DNA of 64,000 nt from Sphingobacteriaceae bacterium (lineage in GTDB: Bacteria; Bacteroidota; Bacteroidia; B-17B0; Aurantibacillaceae), in contig JADJXI010000017.1 of the NCBI GenBank assembly GCA_016715905.1, positions 124,001-188,000 of the forward strand, in the 5' to 3' direction. Both the position numbers and the translations under genes were made by a program. The notes below the pieces were generated by a model. It ran no database searches, was not told the origin of the DNA, and saw nothing but the letters and a program-made list of their open reading frames with translations. Below, one piece after another: positions 17,239 to 26,487 of the stretch; the stretch's first letter is position 1, and each line of letters opens with the position of its first letter.

Positions 17239-19077
17239 CTCAAATTGCATTTTGCTAAGCTTGTGATAAAATCCATCTTCATTTTTTATTAATTCTTGAT
17301 GTTTACCTGATTCCTGTACAGTACCTTTTTGTAAAACAACAATTTTATCTGCGTTTCTGATTGTGGCTAAGCGGTGGGCAATAACCACGCTTGTTCTTCC
17401 CACCATTAATTTATCTAATGCTTCTTGCACCAAGTGTTCGCTTTCGCTATCTAAGCTGCTGGTGGCCTCATCTAAAATTAATATTCTTGGATTTTTTAAT
17501 ACTGCTCTTGCAATGGCAATTCGTTGTCTTTGGCCTCCTGATAGCTGGATTCCCCTTTCTCCAACCAATGTATTAAATTTATCCGGGAAAGATTGAATAA
17601 AATCAAATGCATTTGCCTTACGTGCCGCATCTTCCACCTCTTCTTGCGTTGCATTTGGTTTCCCGTATAAAATATTATCTTTAATAGTGCCGGCAAACAA
17701 CATCACATCTTGCGGTACAATTGCAATTTGTTTTCTTAATTCTGTTAATTCAATTTCTTTACTGTTTTTGCCGTCAATTAAAATTTCACCAATTTGCGGA
17801 TCATAAAATCGTAAAATTAAACTTGCAATAGTACTTTTACCTGAACCACTGCTTCCAACCAATGCAACAGTTTCGCCTCCTGAAGCCGTAAATGAAATAG
17901 ATTTTAGCACATCAAAATCCGGACGAGTTGGATAATTGAATGAAACATTTTTAAATTCAATTTCTCCTTTTGTGTTGGATGCCTTTGTATCTACATCGGT
18001 TAAATTAATTTCCTCTATTTGTCCATCAATTAATTCAAATACCCGGTCTGTTGCACCAAGGGCTCTTTGTATAGAAGCAATTTGTTCGGGTAATCCTCCT
18101 AAAGAACCCGCAACAAATAAAGCCAACATCAAAAACTGACCGAATTGTTCAGAAGTTAATTCACCTTTCATCACCATTTCAACCATCACGTAAAGAATAA
18201 AAAATACGGTTCCAAAAACAAAAGTAACCACAAATGCAAAAAAAGTTCCTCTGAAAACACCGTAACGAAAACCAAAATTTTTAATATCCTTGGTTTTCTC
18301 ATTGTACCTTTTTATTTCATGCGCTTCGCTTGTAAATGTTTTTACATTCACAATGCCGGATAATACTTCACCAACAATTACACTAGCTTCGCCAATTTTT
18401 TCCTGAAAGTTTTTTGAGTAGGTTCTGATTTTTTTAGCGAATAAAATAGAAATGATGGTGAGCGGAGGAATTATAAAAACAAACCATTTGGCAATTTCCC
18501 ATTTCGTCAATAAAATCATTAATATAAGTCCGCCTGTACCAACAATCGTTTGTCGAATTAGTTCAGCAATGTTAATGGTAAAGGCTTCAGAAATTACATT
18601 AATATCGGTAGCTATGCGGCTATTTAATTCCGAGACCTGGTTCTTCGAGAAAAAATGCATGGGCATTTGTATTAATCTTTTGAAAGAATCATTTCTTAAC
18701 CCTTGCAATATGTTTTCGGTAACTAAAGTAAAAAAGTAAACCCGACCAAAGGAGAACACGCCCTGAACAACCAGGATTATTAATAGTGTAATTCCCAATT
18801 CAAATAATTTTTCTTTATTCTCTGCCAAATGATCGGGATTGCTATCAAAAAATCCAAATAAGGAGCCGGCTTTAACCGGGAATAATAAGCCAACCGATGC
18901 AGTACCTATTAAAAAGAGCATTCCAGCAAAAAACTTCCATTTTTGCCTTTTCAGGTAAGAAAACAGCCGTAAAGACTGTTTTAGGTTAGCCATGCTTATT
19001 TTTGCTTTAGGAAGGTCTTCATCCCCGGAATGTGCCGGTCCCCCTCCTCTGCGGCCTCTTTTTGCCATATGGGGCAC
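17230..19077 (-). CDS. ABC exporter, MsbA-like (membrane domain fused to ATPase)
   Basis: 615 residues. A Gly/Arg-rich N-terminal tail (KRGRRGGGP) leads to a six-segment ABC transmembrane domain (about 45-330). The ATPase has Walker A GSSGSGKST, signature LSGGQRQRIAIARAVL, Walker B ILILDEATSSLDSESE and H-loop AHRL. All catalytic motifs are intact. Such half-transporters dimerise and export lipids such as lipid A precursors, or drugs; the choice cannot be made here. The start may be the ATG at 19068 (MAKRGRR) rather than 19077. It is convergent with the KdsC-like gene, whose last nine bases it shares. Confidence 0.88.
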   Translation of the reverse strand: MPHMAKRGRRGGGPAHSGDEDLPKAKISMANLKQSLRLFSYLKRQKWKFFAGMLFLIGTASVGLLFPVKAGSLFGFFDSNPDHLAENKEKLFELGITLLIILVVQGVFSFGRVYFFTLVTENILQGLRNDSFKRLIQMPMHFFSKNQVSELNSRIATDINVISEAFTINIAELIRQTIVGTGGLILMILLTKWEIAKWFVFIIPPLTIISILFAKKIRTYSKNFQEKIGEASVIVGEVLSGIVNVKTFTSEAHEIKRYNEKTKDIKNFGFRYGVFRGTFFAFVVTFVFGTVFFILYVMVEMVMKGELTSEQFGQFLMLALFVAGSLGGLPEQIASIQRALGATDRVFELIDGQIEEINLTDVDTKASNTKGEIEFKNVSFNYPTRPDFDVLKSISFTASGGETVALVGSSGSGKSTIASLILRFYDPQIGEILIDGKNSKEIELTELRKQIAIVPQDVMLFAGTIKDNILYGKPNATQEEVEDAARKANAFDFIQSFPDKFNTLVGERGIQLSGGQRQRIAIARAVLKNPRILILDEATSSLDSESEHLVQEALDKLMVGRTSVVIAHRLATIRNADKIVVLQKGTVQESGKHQELIKNEDGFYHKLSKMQFELS

Positions 19078-19154
19078 AAAAATACCGCAATATTTAGAGT
19101 TCTTGTCATTCTATTGTAATACCGGCTTTTTTTTAAGTTTTTTTAGTTCAAATT

Positions 19155-19184
19155 TTGCTTAATTCTAAATAGAACGTATATTTG
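19155..19184 (+). promoter_or_regulatory. promoter of rpmH
   Basis: TTG at 19155-19157 (within TTTTGC) and TATATTTG at 19177-19184 are spaced by 19 bases, a perfect Bacteroidota-type promoter. The rpmH ATG is 41 bases downstream of the -7 element. The strong match suits a highly expressed ribosomal protein gene. Confidence 0.82.
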
Positions 19185-19225
19185 CAGTCCTTTTTAAAAA
19201 ATTAATAAATTAAATTGTTATAGCC

Positions 19226-19381
19226 ATGAAACGCACATTTCAACCTTCACAGCGAAAGAGAAAAAATAAACACGGATTTAGAAAGCGTATGGCTTCTGCT
19301 AATGGAAGAAGAGTATTAGCCGCTCGCCGCAAAAGAGGCCGCGCAAAATTAACTGTAAGTAGCGAAAGCACCCACAAATAA
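19226..19381 (+). CDS. rpmH: ribosomal protein L34
   Basis: A 51-codon gene encoding MKRTFQPSQRKRKNKHGFRK followed by RMASANGRRVLAARRKRGRA, the universally conserved L34 sequence. L34 is a small, very basic protein of the large ribosomal subunit. A canonical promoter precedes the gene and a strong terminator follows it two bases after the stop, so it is transcribed alone. Only the Ser/Thr-rich last ten residues are lineage-specific. Confidence 0.97.
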   Translation: MKRTFQPSQRKRKNKHGFRKRMASANGRRVLAARRKRGRAKLTVSSESTHK

Positions 19382-19383
19382 GT

Positions 19384-19412
19384 TAAACCCTCCGAAACTC
19401 GGGGGGTTTTTT
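19384..19412 (+). terminator. rho-independent terminator of rpmH
   Basis: AAACCCTCCGA and TCGGGGGGTTTTTT form a stem rich in G-C pairs, ending in a run of T. It starts two to three bases after the L34 stop codon. Confidence 0.88.
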
Positions 19413-19486
19413 ATTTCCTTAGATCTTTAACAATTTCATAATATTCAGATAAACTAAACTACATAATCATGTAGCAAATTTGTGAC

Positions 19487-19810
19487 ATGAAATTTACAGT
19501 TATTATTACCTTCCTTTTACTGTTGTCTTTACAGGGTTTCTCCTATGAAAACAACAAGGGCAATAATAAAAACAATAAAAGCTTTTGCGGCAAAATAATT
19601 GATACAAACGGACAAGAAATTTCAGGTGCCACTATTCGTATTGTTGAATTAGATCAAACCTATTTCAGTAATTTAGAAGGGCAATACACTTTTGCTTTGC
19701 AAAATAATAAAGAGTATACCTTAAGTATTGAAGTGTTAGGTTATCTGCCCAAGCAGATTAAGTCGACCGAACTTCATTTATTTTCCGACATCCAACTTTC
19801 ATCACTTTAA
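19487..19810 (+). CDS. small secreted carboxypeptidase-regulatory-like domain protein
   Basis: 107 residues: a Sec signal peptide (about 1-20), an Asn/Lys-rich linker (NNKGNNKNNKS), then a single beta-sandwich of the carboxypeptidase-D regulatory type (FCGKIIDTNGQEISGATIRI, FSNLEGQYTF, EVLGYLPKQIK). In Bacteroidota this domain usually begins TonB-dependent receptors or is repeated in large surface proteins; here it stands alone. A short inverted repeat, CTACATAATCATGTAG at 19459-19474, lies just before the ATG and might be an operator. The function is unknown. Confidence 0.7.
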   Translation: MKFTVIITFLLLLSLQGFSYENNKGNNKNNKSFCGKIIDTNGQEISGATIRIVELDQTYFSNLEGQYTFALQNNKEYTLSIEVLGYLPKQIKSTELHLFSDIQLSSL

Positions 19811-19962
19811 CAGTTTTGTAATCAAACACTTACGTAAATTTATTGTTTTTGTAAGTAAATTAATTGTTATCATTTGATTTCCTTAACATTAAGAGGAAAA
19901 TTCTGTCTTAATTTTGTATTAGCAAACGGTTGCAAATCTAAACTACCGTTTAGTTTTTTAAG

Positions 19963-20421
19963 ATGAAAGCAGTATTATTAATAATGGGATTTTTAAGCTT
20001 TATAAGCCTTAATGCCCAGCAACTTAACCAAGAAGGTTTATTTGTTAATACCGATGGCACCTTATATACCGGAGTATTTGCTTCAAATGAAAAAGGTGTT
20101 CGTTTTGAAATGAATATTAAGGAAGGAAAAAAAGATGGAACGGCAACTTATTATTTTGCTTCAGGGAAAGTTTTGGAATCCGGGGAGTATAAAAATGGAT
20201 TAAAAGAAAATAAATGGACTCGTTATAATGAAAGTGGAATTGTTTCAGCTATTGGATTTTATAGTGCCGGAAAAAAACATGGCAATTGGTTGGTGTTTGA
20301 TGAACATGGAAATAAAAGATTTGAAATGAATTATTTGAATGGAGAAAAAACCGGAGAATGGATCAATTGGGATGAGTCAGGCGCAATCGTATCTACTAAA
20401 AACTTTGGCTCGGTAAATTAA
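19963..20421 (+). CDS. secreted MORN-like repeat protein (YwqK-like family)
   Basis: 152 residues with a signal peptide (MKAVLLIMGFLSFISLNAQ). Four or five short beta-hairpin repeats follow, of the type GEYKNGLKENKWTRYNESG, KKHGNWLVFDEHGNKRFEM and NGEKTGEWINWDESG. These match MORN/YwqK-type repeats, often annotated as antitoxin-like but in this phylum usually periplasmic or surface proteins of unknown role. It has no toxin partner here, so the antitoxin label should not be carried over. It converges on rpmF across a shared terminator. Confidence 0.7.
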   Translation: MKAVLLIMGFLSFISLNAQQLNQEGLFVNTDGTLYTGVFASNEKGVRFEMNIKEGKKDGTATYYFASGKVLESGEYKNGLKENKWTRYNESGIVSAIGFYSAGKKHGNWLVFDEHGNKRFEMNYLNGEKTGEWINWDESGAIVSTKNFGSVN

Positions 20422-20443
20422 CTCTTACGCTTATTAAAATAAA

Positions 20444-20470
20444 AAAAGCAGATTTAAATAATCTGCTTTT
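20444..20470. terminator. bidirectional terminator between the MORN-like gene and rpmF
   Basis: AAAAGCAGATT and AATCTGCTTTT form an 11-bp perfect stem around TAAAT. A-rich and T-rich flanks on both sides make it usable in either direction. It lies 22 bases after the plus-strand stop and 7 bases after the end of rpmF on the minus strand. Confidence 0.85.
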
Positions 20471-20477
20471 ATTTTTT

Positions 20478-20666
20478 CTAGGCATTTGCTTTTTCCATTA
20501 CTACTTTTCCTTTGTAATAAAGTTTTCCTTCGAACCAATGCGCGCGGTGCATTAAATGCGCTTCGCCGGTTGTACTATCTGTAGATATGGTCATGCTTGG
20601 TGCCTTATACGTTGCGCGACGAGAATCTCTACGTGCACGTGACATTTTTCGTTTTGGATTTGGCAT
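20478..20666 (-). CDS. rpmF: ribosomal protein L32
   Basis: 62 residues starting MPNPKRKMSRARRDSRRA, the L32 signature. L32 is a small protein of the large ribosomal subunit. Unlike the zinc-ribbon form (two CxxC pairs), this copy has no cysteine at all; HLMHRAHWFEGKLYYKGK replaces the ribbon. Cysteine-free L32 is normal in Bacteroidota as far as I know. It follows a DUF177/YceD gene by 16 bases, a conserved bacterial pairing. Confidence 0.95.
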   Translation of the reverse strand: MPNPKRKMSRARRDSRRATYKAPSMTISTDSTTGEAHLMHRAHWFEGKLYYKGKVVMEKANA

Positions 20667-20682
20667 GGCTTTTTGTTTTTAT

Positions 20683-21207
20683 TTAATTTTTATTCTTTAA
20701 TTTATTTAATTGTTCCCACAAGGGGTTTTGTTCTGTTTTTTCATTTCCCGGAAAATAACTCTCTAACTTTTTCAATGTTGCTTTATCGCATTTGAAAATT
20801 TTTTCGTCTATCTCACAAGGTACTTTCCTTGCAGGTAAAGCAAGTAAAGCATATTCATACAAGTATTGTGAAATGTCAAATTCCGTTTCTCCCTCATTAA
20901 TAACTAAAATTTCGTCATTACTCTCTTCGGGATTTCCGAATTTAATCACCAAACTTTCGTTTGCTTCTACAGGTAAATCAAAAGATTTTAAACAACGGTC
21001 GCAATCAACTCCTATCGTTCCCTCTATATTAAATTCAGCTTTTAGCGTATTGTTTTGTTTGATCAAAAGCATTTTTACCTTTAAATCTGCTTTTTCAATT
21101 TCACTATACTCAAAATTTTGAAAGAACTTATCCTTAACTTCAAATTCAAATTCGTGGTTTCCAACCGGTAATCCGCCAAACGCTATTTTGTATTGACTCT
21201 TCCCCAT
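20683..21207 (-). CDS. DUF177/YceD-family protein
   Basis: 174 residues. The family core is visible: DCDRCLKSFDLPVEANESLVIKF at about 84-106, then an acidic segment ending DISQYLYEYALLALP, and CEIDEKIFKCD near the end. Two Cys pairs (CDRC and C-x7-C) may bind metal. YceD proteins are found upstream of rpmF across bacteria and have been linked to 23S rRNA accumulation and ribosome assembly; the mechanism is not established. Position and length fit the family. Confidence 0.88.
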   Translation of the reverse strand: MGKSQYKIAFGGLPVGNHEFEFEVKDKFFQNFEYSEIEKADLKVKMLLIKQNNTLKAEFNIEGTIGVDCDRCLKSFDLPVEANESLVIKFGNPEESNDEILVINEGETEFDISQYLYEYALLALPARKVPCEIDEKIFKCDKATLKKLESYFPGNEKTEQNPLWEQLNKLKNKN

Positions 21208-21366
21208 CCAACAAATTTTCTCCTTTAAAAAAGGACTGCAAATATACTATTTTATTCAAAACCTACAATGTGTTAATTCCTTATTATTAGCAGGAAAAAA
21301 CAAAATGAATTTAATTTTTTTGTTAAAATAGACTCAAAAAAAAGATTTATTTGTTAAATTATATGA

Positions 21367-22584
21367 TTAATTAGCGCTTTTTCGCCGTAATCCTACAAAA
21401 AGTATAAATCCCGCTATGATACACAATATACTGCTAAGTAAAAACGATGCTCCGGGAAAATAAATAGGTGCTTGATTATTCGAAAAGAAATAAAACAAAT
21501 TAGTCATGATGAGTGGACTAATAATAGCGGCAATACTCATCAATGCCGTAAATACTCCTTGAATCTCTCCTTGTTCATTAGCCGGAACACGATTTGAAAT
21601 TATTCCCTGCAATGAAGGACCTGTTAATCCGCCTAAACAATAAGGAACTAGAGCAACATATAATATCCAACTTGAATTGGCGAAAGAAAAAACGATAAGA
21701 CCTATAGTATAAAATATTAATCCGATAAAAATAGACTTTACTTGTCCGAATTTTGGAATGGCCCATCTGATTAAACCGCCTTGCACAATAGAAATGAGTA
21801 CACCTACAAAAGCTAAAGAATAGCCAATTTCAGCTTCTGACCAATCAAACTTTTTAATGGTATAATATCCCCAAATCGTTTCAATAGTTTTTCCGGCAAT
21901 TAAAAGAATTAATAGACCCAGCACCAATAATATTATTTCAGGATACCTTTTTAAATTTACAAATGTGCCCAAAGGGTTAGCTCTTTTAATATCAAATTTT
22001 CTTCGGTTTTCTTTACTTAAGGATTCAGGAACAAAAAATAATCCATATAAAAAATTCAAAAGTGATAAAACACCGGCAGCCATAAACGGGGCTCGCACAT
22101 CAATTTTACTAAACAAAGCACCTATCAATGGGCCTAAAATAAACCCTATGCCGAATGCGGCTCCAATTAACCCGAAATTTTGAGATCGTTTATCCGGCGG
22201 ACTAACATCTGCAATATACGCGCCAGCAGTGGTAAAACTTGCTCCGCAAATTCCGGCTATTATTCTGCCAATAATCAACCAACTAATATTAGGAGCAAAT
22301 GCCAATAAAAAATAATCTAATCCTAATCCCAATAAAGAGATTAAAAGTATAGGTCTTCTTCCGTACCTGTCACTTAAACCACCAAGAACAGGAGAACAAA
22401 TAAATTGCATGATGGCATATAAAAACATCAGCAAACCGCCAATGGTACTGGCCTCACTTATATCCGCGCCACTTAACTTTTCAACCAATTTGGGAATAAC
22501 CGGAATAATAATGCCAAAACCGGTACAATCAATTAAAATTGTTGCAAAAATAAATCCTAATGAAGCTTTTGAAGTGTTCAGCAT
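21367..22584 (-). CDS. MFS efflux transporter, TetA-like
   Basis: 405 residues with 12 predicted membrane helices. The first helix (FIFATILIDCTGFGIIIPVIP) and motif A between helices 2 and 3 (GGLSDRYGRRPILL) are typical of TetA-type drug/proton antiporters, and GRIIAGICGASFTTAGAYIADV matches the region around motif C. TetA-like pumps of this kind occur widely in Bacteroidota chromosomes without giving tetracycline resistance, so no resistance is claimed. It starts 36 nt after the end of the PhoB-type regulator gene on the same strand and may be co-transcribed with it. Confidence 0.82.
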   Translation of the reverse strand: MLNTSKASLGFIFATILIDCTGFGIIIPVIPKLVEKLSGADISEASTIGGLLMFLYAIMQFICSPVLGGLSDRYGRRPILLISLLGLGLDYFLLAFAPNISWLIIGRIIAGICGASFTTAGAYIADVSPPDKRSQNFGLIGAAFGIGFILGPLIGALFSKIDVRAPFMAAGVLSLLNFLYGLFFVPESLSKENRRKFDIKRANPLGTFVNLKRYPEIILLVLGLLILLIAGKTIETIWGYYTIKKFDWSEAEIGYSLAFVGVLISIVQGGLIRWAIPKFGQVKSIFIGLIFYTIGLIVFSFANSSWILYVALVPYCLGGLTGPSLQGIISNRVPANEQGEIQGVFTALMSIAAIISPLIMTNLFYFFSNNQAPIYFPGASFLLSSILCIIAGFILFVGLRRKSAN

Positions 22585-22620
22585 CAGTTTACAAAGATGC
22601 TGTTTTTTTAGAATTAAAAA

Positions 22621-23304
22621 TTAAAATTCGAATTTATATCCTACACCTTTTACGGTTTTGAAATAATCTTCGCCAATTTTCTCTCTCAATTTACGAACAT
22701 GCACATCAATGGTGCGATCGCCCACCACAACATCTTCACCCCAAACCTTTTCCAAAATATATTCTCTTGTAAACACCTTCCCGGGTTTACTACTTAATAA
22801 TTCAAATAAACGAAACTCCTTTTTAGGTAAGTTTATTTCTTCCTTTCCTTTATATACTAGATGTTTTTCTTTATCAATACGGATTTCGCCAAATTCTAAT
22901 TTAGCTTCTTTGGGTTCTGAGCTTTGTAGGCGACGCAATAGTGCTTTAACTCTACTAATAAAAACACGAGGCTTTATAGGTTTAGTAATATAATCATCGG
23001 CTCCAACTTCAAATCCCGCTATTTGTGTGTAATCCTCGCTTCTGGCTGTAAGAAATGCAATGAGCACATCCTTCAAACCTTTTTGTTCTCTGATTTCTCT
23101 ACAAGTTTCAATGCCATCTAAATCCGGCATCATCACATCGAGAATAATTAAATGCGGAATTTCTGATGCGGCAATTTTAATGGCGTCTTTACCATTTCCC
23201 GCAGTTAAAATCTGGTAACCTTCCTTTTTAAGATTATAACTTAAAAATTCGATAATGTCCTGTTCGTCATCAACCAGTAAAATTTTATATTGTGAATTAT
23301 CCAT
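22621..23304 (-). CDS. OmpR/PhoB-type response regulator
   Basis: 227 residues. The receiver domain (1-120) has all key residues: acidic pair Asp12/Asp13, phospho-acceptor Asp56 in IILDVMMPDLDG, Thr87 and Lys108 in YITKPIKP. The C-terminal winged helix (about 135-227) contains LPKKEFRLFELLSSKPG and RTIDVHVRKLREKIG. It should activate transcription on phosphorylation by a kinase not encoded next to it. A TonB receptor gene is divergently transcribed 160 bases away, a likely target. A paralogue of exactly the same length with a dead receiver lies at 28660. Confidence 0.92.
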   Translation of the reverse strand: MDNSQYKILLVDDEQDIIEFLSYNLKKEGYQILTAGNGKDAIKIAASEIPHLIILDVMMPDLDGIETCREIREQKGLKDVLIAFLTARSEDYTQIAGFEVGADDYITKPIKPRVFISRVKALLRRLQSSEPKEAKLEFGEIRIDKEKHLVYKGKEEINLPKKEFRLFELLSSKPGKVFTREYILEKVWGEDVVVGDRTIDVHVRKLREKIGEDYFKTVKGVGYKFEF

Positions 23305-23465
23305 TCGGTAAATACTGCGCTAAATGTAAAAATGAATTGTCAGTTCAAAGTTAAGTAAATATTAAATAATGACGAATTATCCTTTAATTACATAAAACTT
23401 TGGTAACATGAAATTTATATACCAGTAATCTTACATGCTTTATTTTGTCACTTATAATAATGCCA

Positions 23466-26360
23466 ATGAAACGTTACTTATTTTTTCTTTTTACTTTTTT
23501 CACACAATATTTACTCTTTTCTCAAAACGGTTCACTTAAAGGTATAATCGTAGATTCAAAAACAGGTGAAACTTTACCCGGCGCAACCGCTTTTATTGAA
23601 GGAACAAATAATGCAGCAATGGCTGACTTTGACGGAAATTTCACCATTTCTAATATTAAACCAGGCAAAGTAACGTTAGTTGTAAATTATATTTCATACA
23701 CCACAAAAAAAATAACAGATATTGTTATTAAACCTAACGATGTAAATAATATAAATGTTCAATTAGATCCTTCCGGCTCCGGTGAACTTGCCGAAGTAGA
23801 AGTGGTAGTTACACTCATTAAAGAAAATAATACTGCTTTAGTTCTTCAGCAAAAAAATAATGCCAGTGTGAGCGATGGAATAAGTGCCGAAACCATTAAA
23901 AAAACACCGGATAGAAATACCAGCGATGTATTAAAACGCGTAAGCGGAGCTAGTATTCAGGAAAATAAATTTGCCATTATTCGCGGTTTAAATGATAGAT
24001 ATAATGCAGCTTATATTAACGGAGCACCTTTGCCAAGTTCTGAAAGTGACAGAAAAGCATTTGCCTTTGATATTTTTCCTGCAGAAATGTTGGATAATTT
24101 GGTTATTCTAAAAACGGCAACACCCGAAACTCCCGGCGAATTTGCAGGCGGGGTAATTAATATCACCACCAAAAGTATTCCTGAAAAAAACTTTCAAAAT
24201 ATTTCTGTCAGCGGCGGATATCAAACACTAACTACTTTTAAACCATTTAAAACATACGAAGGTGGTAAGTATGATTGGCTGGGCTTTGATGATGGAACCA
24301 GAGATTTACCAAAAGATATTAAAGACCAAAAAGAATATGAAACACTAACTTCTGATGGAAAAGCTGAACAAGCTAAATTAATGACTCCAAGTTGGGCCAT
24401 TAAAACAAAAAATGCCTTACCCCGATTAACCTTGCAATATTCCATAGGACGAGTATTTAAAATATTTAAAAGAGATTTTGGATTTGTTTTTGCGTACAGT
24501 TACCGAAATAACAACAACACTTTTCAAAATATACGAAGAGAATTTGAAGAACAAGGAACCGCCGGGGCGGATGTATTGAAGAAAGTTGAATTAACGGATA
24601 CCGTGTATTCGCAAACTATACTCAATAGCGCTTTGATGAATTTTGCATACAAGTTTAACGAAAATCATAAGCTTGGATTTAAAAATTTATATAGCATTAA
24701 TTCGGACGATAGAGTAAATATTCGAAAAGGCGGGAGAGATCTTGATTTTCTATTGAACAACTCGGGCGATCCAATTTGGGAAAAAGCAACCAATTATTGG
24801 TTTTCACAAAATATCATGTTAAGTAGTCAGATGGAAGGCACTCATTATTTCCCAAAAAATAAAATAAAACTTAATTACATTGGTGGTTATAATGAAATTA
24901 AAAGATCCATTCCGAACATGAGAAGACTCATGTATCAAAAAATTGCCCGAGAAGAAAGTGATACATCAGTAAAATATTTTGCGGTAGTACAAAACAACGG
25001 CACCATTCCATCTGCAGCCGGAAATATGTTTTGGGCATACACCAATGAAAAAATATACAGTGGTAAGTACGACGTCTCTATACCGCTTGATTTCAAAAAT
25101 ATTAAAACCGAATTTAAGTTAGGCGGAATGCATCAGTACAGAGATCGGGAATTTACAGTTCGAAACATGGGATTTTCCAGATACAGAAAAACAACAACAC
25201 CTAAGGCTTCTTTTGATTCTTACCTGCTTTTATCACACCCCGATACTTTGTTTGCGCCAAATCACTTGGGATTAATGGAAAACGGAAAGGGTGGATTTAA
25301 GTTAGATGAAGCTACTAAAGTAAGTGATAGTTATACAGCCTCATCTCTTTTGCATGCCGGCTTCGTAATGATTGATACCCGAATTTATGAAAAACTCCGC
25401 CTCATAGGTGGCGTAAGAGTTGAATCGTATTTACAATCCTTTAAATATTTTGAATTAGGCACCAACAATTTAATTGCATCAGACACTGTAGTGATTGATC
25501 CATTACCATCGATAAATGCCGTTTATTCTTTAACTGATAAAATCAATATTAGAGCGGCCTATTATAAAACTGTTTCTAGACCGGAATTCAGAGAGCTAGC
25601 CCCATTTGCATTTTATAATTTCTTATTCGATAATATTCTTTCCGGTAATCCAACTTTAAAAAGAGCTGTAATTAATAATTACGACCTTCGCTTTGAATTT
25701 TATCCGGGTGCCGGACAGTTGCTAAGCGTTAGTGGCTTCTATAAGGAATTTGAAAATCCAATTGAATTAGTTAACCGAACCGGAGTATCCGGAGGGAATG
25801 AATTATATTATACCAATGTACCCCGTGTTGAAAATTATGGTGCCGAACTCGAATATAGATTTAAATTAGGAACACTACTACACTCCGATTCAAGTGTATT
25901 TTTAAATAACACCACATTCTTCACTAATTTAGCCTATATCCAATCCAAGGTTGATGTTAGTCAAATCATTGGATCTATAGGAGATGAGCGTCCGCTACAA
26001 GGTCAATCGCCATTTATTTTAAATGGCGGAATTTCCTTTTCACATCCCACTCAAAACTGGTCAACCAGTATATCTTATAATTTTGTGGGACGTAGAATAT
26101 TTATTGTAGGTAATGTGCAGGAACCGGATGTTTGGGAAAAAGGCCGACATGTTATTGATTTGCAGCTAAGCAAAACGTTTAAAGAAAGACTAACAATTAA
26201 ACTTAACGTTAGAGATATGTTAGCGCAAAAATTAATTTTCTATCAAAATATTGATAAAGACGGTAAAAAAGATTTAAGCTATAATAAAGAATTTGATAAT
26301 ACCTGGCAAGAAACTACATTCGGTCAATCCTTCTCTTTAGGCGTGTCATTTAAATTCTAA
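23466..26360 (+). CDS. TonB-dependent outer-membrane receptor with carboxypeptidase-D-like N-terminal domain
   Basis: 964 residues from the preferred start MKRYLFFLFTFFTQYLLFSQ; an upstream in-frame ATG at 23445 would only extend the signal peptide. In order come a CarboxypepD_reg-like domain (SLKGIIVDSKTGETLPGATA), a plug domain (SGASIQENKFAIIRGLNDRY; PGEFAGGVINITTKS) and a 22-strand-type barrel to the C-terminal FSLGVSFKF. It should import a ligand across the outer membrane with TonB energy. No SusD partner follows; instead a T9SS beta-helix-like protein is 127 nt downstream. The divergent PhoB-type regulator suggests regulated, perhaps phosphate-related, expression (inference). Confidence 0.9.
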   Translation: MKRYLFFLFTFFTQYLLFSQNGSLKGIIVDSKTGETLPGATAFIEGTNNAAMADFDGNFTISNIKPGKVTLVVNYISYTTKKITDIVIKPNDVNNINVQLDPSGSGELAEVEVVVTLIKENNTALVLQQKNNASVSDGISAETIKKTPDRNTSDVLKRVSGASIQENKFAIIRGLNDRYNAAYINGAPLPSSESDRKAFAFDIFPAEMLDNLVILKTATPETPGEFAGGVINITTKSIPEKNFQNISVSGGYQTLTTFKPFKTYEGGKYDWLGFDDGTRDLPKDIKDQKEYETLTSDGKAEQAKLMTPSWAIKTKNALPRLTLQYSIGRVFKIFKRDFGFVFAYSYRNNNNTFQNIRREFEEQGTAGADVLKKVELTDTVYSQTILNSALMNFAYKFNENHKLGFKNLYSINSDDRVNIRKGGRDLDFLLNNSGDPIWEKATNYWFSQNIMLSSQMEGTHYFPKNKIKLNYIGGYNEIKRSIPNMRRLMYQKIAREESDTSVKYFAVVQNNGTIPSAAGNMFWAYTNEKIYSGKYDVSIPLDFKNIKTEFKLGGMHQYRDREFTVRNMGFSRYRKTTTPKASFDSYLLLSHPDTLFAPNHLGLMENGKGGFKLDEATKVSDSYTASSLLHAGFVMIDTRIYEKLRLIGGVRVESYLQSFKYFELGTNNLIASDTVVIDPLPSINAVYSLTDKINIRAAYYKTVSRPEFRELAPFAFYNFLFDNILSGNPTLKRAVINNYDLRFEFYPGAGQLLSVSGFYKEFENPIELVNRTGVSGGNELYYTNVPRVENYGAELEYRFKLGTLLHSDSSVFLNNTTFFTNLAYIQSKVDVSQIIGSIGDERPLQGQSPFILNGGISFSHPTQNWSTSISYNFVGRRIFIVGNVQEPDVWEKGRHVIDLQLSKTFKERLTIKLNVRDMLAQKLIFYQNIDKDGKKDLSYNKEFDNTWQETTFGQSFSLGVSFKF

Positions 26361-26455
26361 AAATTCTTCAACAAAATTTACATTGGTAATGTTATGTTAA
26401 CAATAGCATAAACGATTAGTAAGTTTTGCTTAATGATGCCTGTTGCTTCCCGACG

Positions 26456-26463
26456 TAAATTTG
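26456..26463 (+). promoter_or_regulatory. -7 promoter element before the T9SS beta-helix-like gene
   Basis: TAAATTTG matches TANNTTTG and lies 24 bases before the preferred ATG at 26488 and downstream of the earlier in-frame ATG at 26443. It therefore also favours the later start. No TTG is present at exactly 19 bases upstream. Confidence 0.55.
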
Positions 26464-26487
26464 TACCATAATTTTAAAAACAAAAAA

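Noticed and set aside
19963..20421. Antitoxin of a toxin-antitoxin pair (YwqK label)
   Set aside because: The protein has a signal peptide and no toxin gene is next to it; the repeats are MORN-like.
21367..22584. Tetracycline-resistance gene
   Set aside because: The MFS pump is TetA-like in family only; the setting is ordinary chromosome and specificity cannot be read from sequence.
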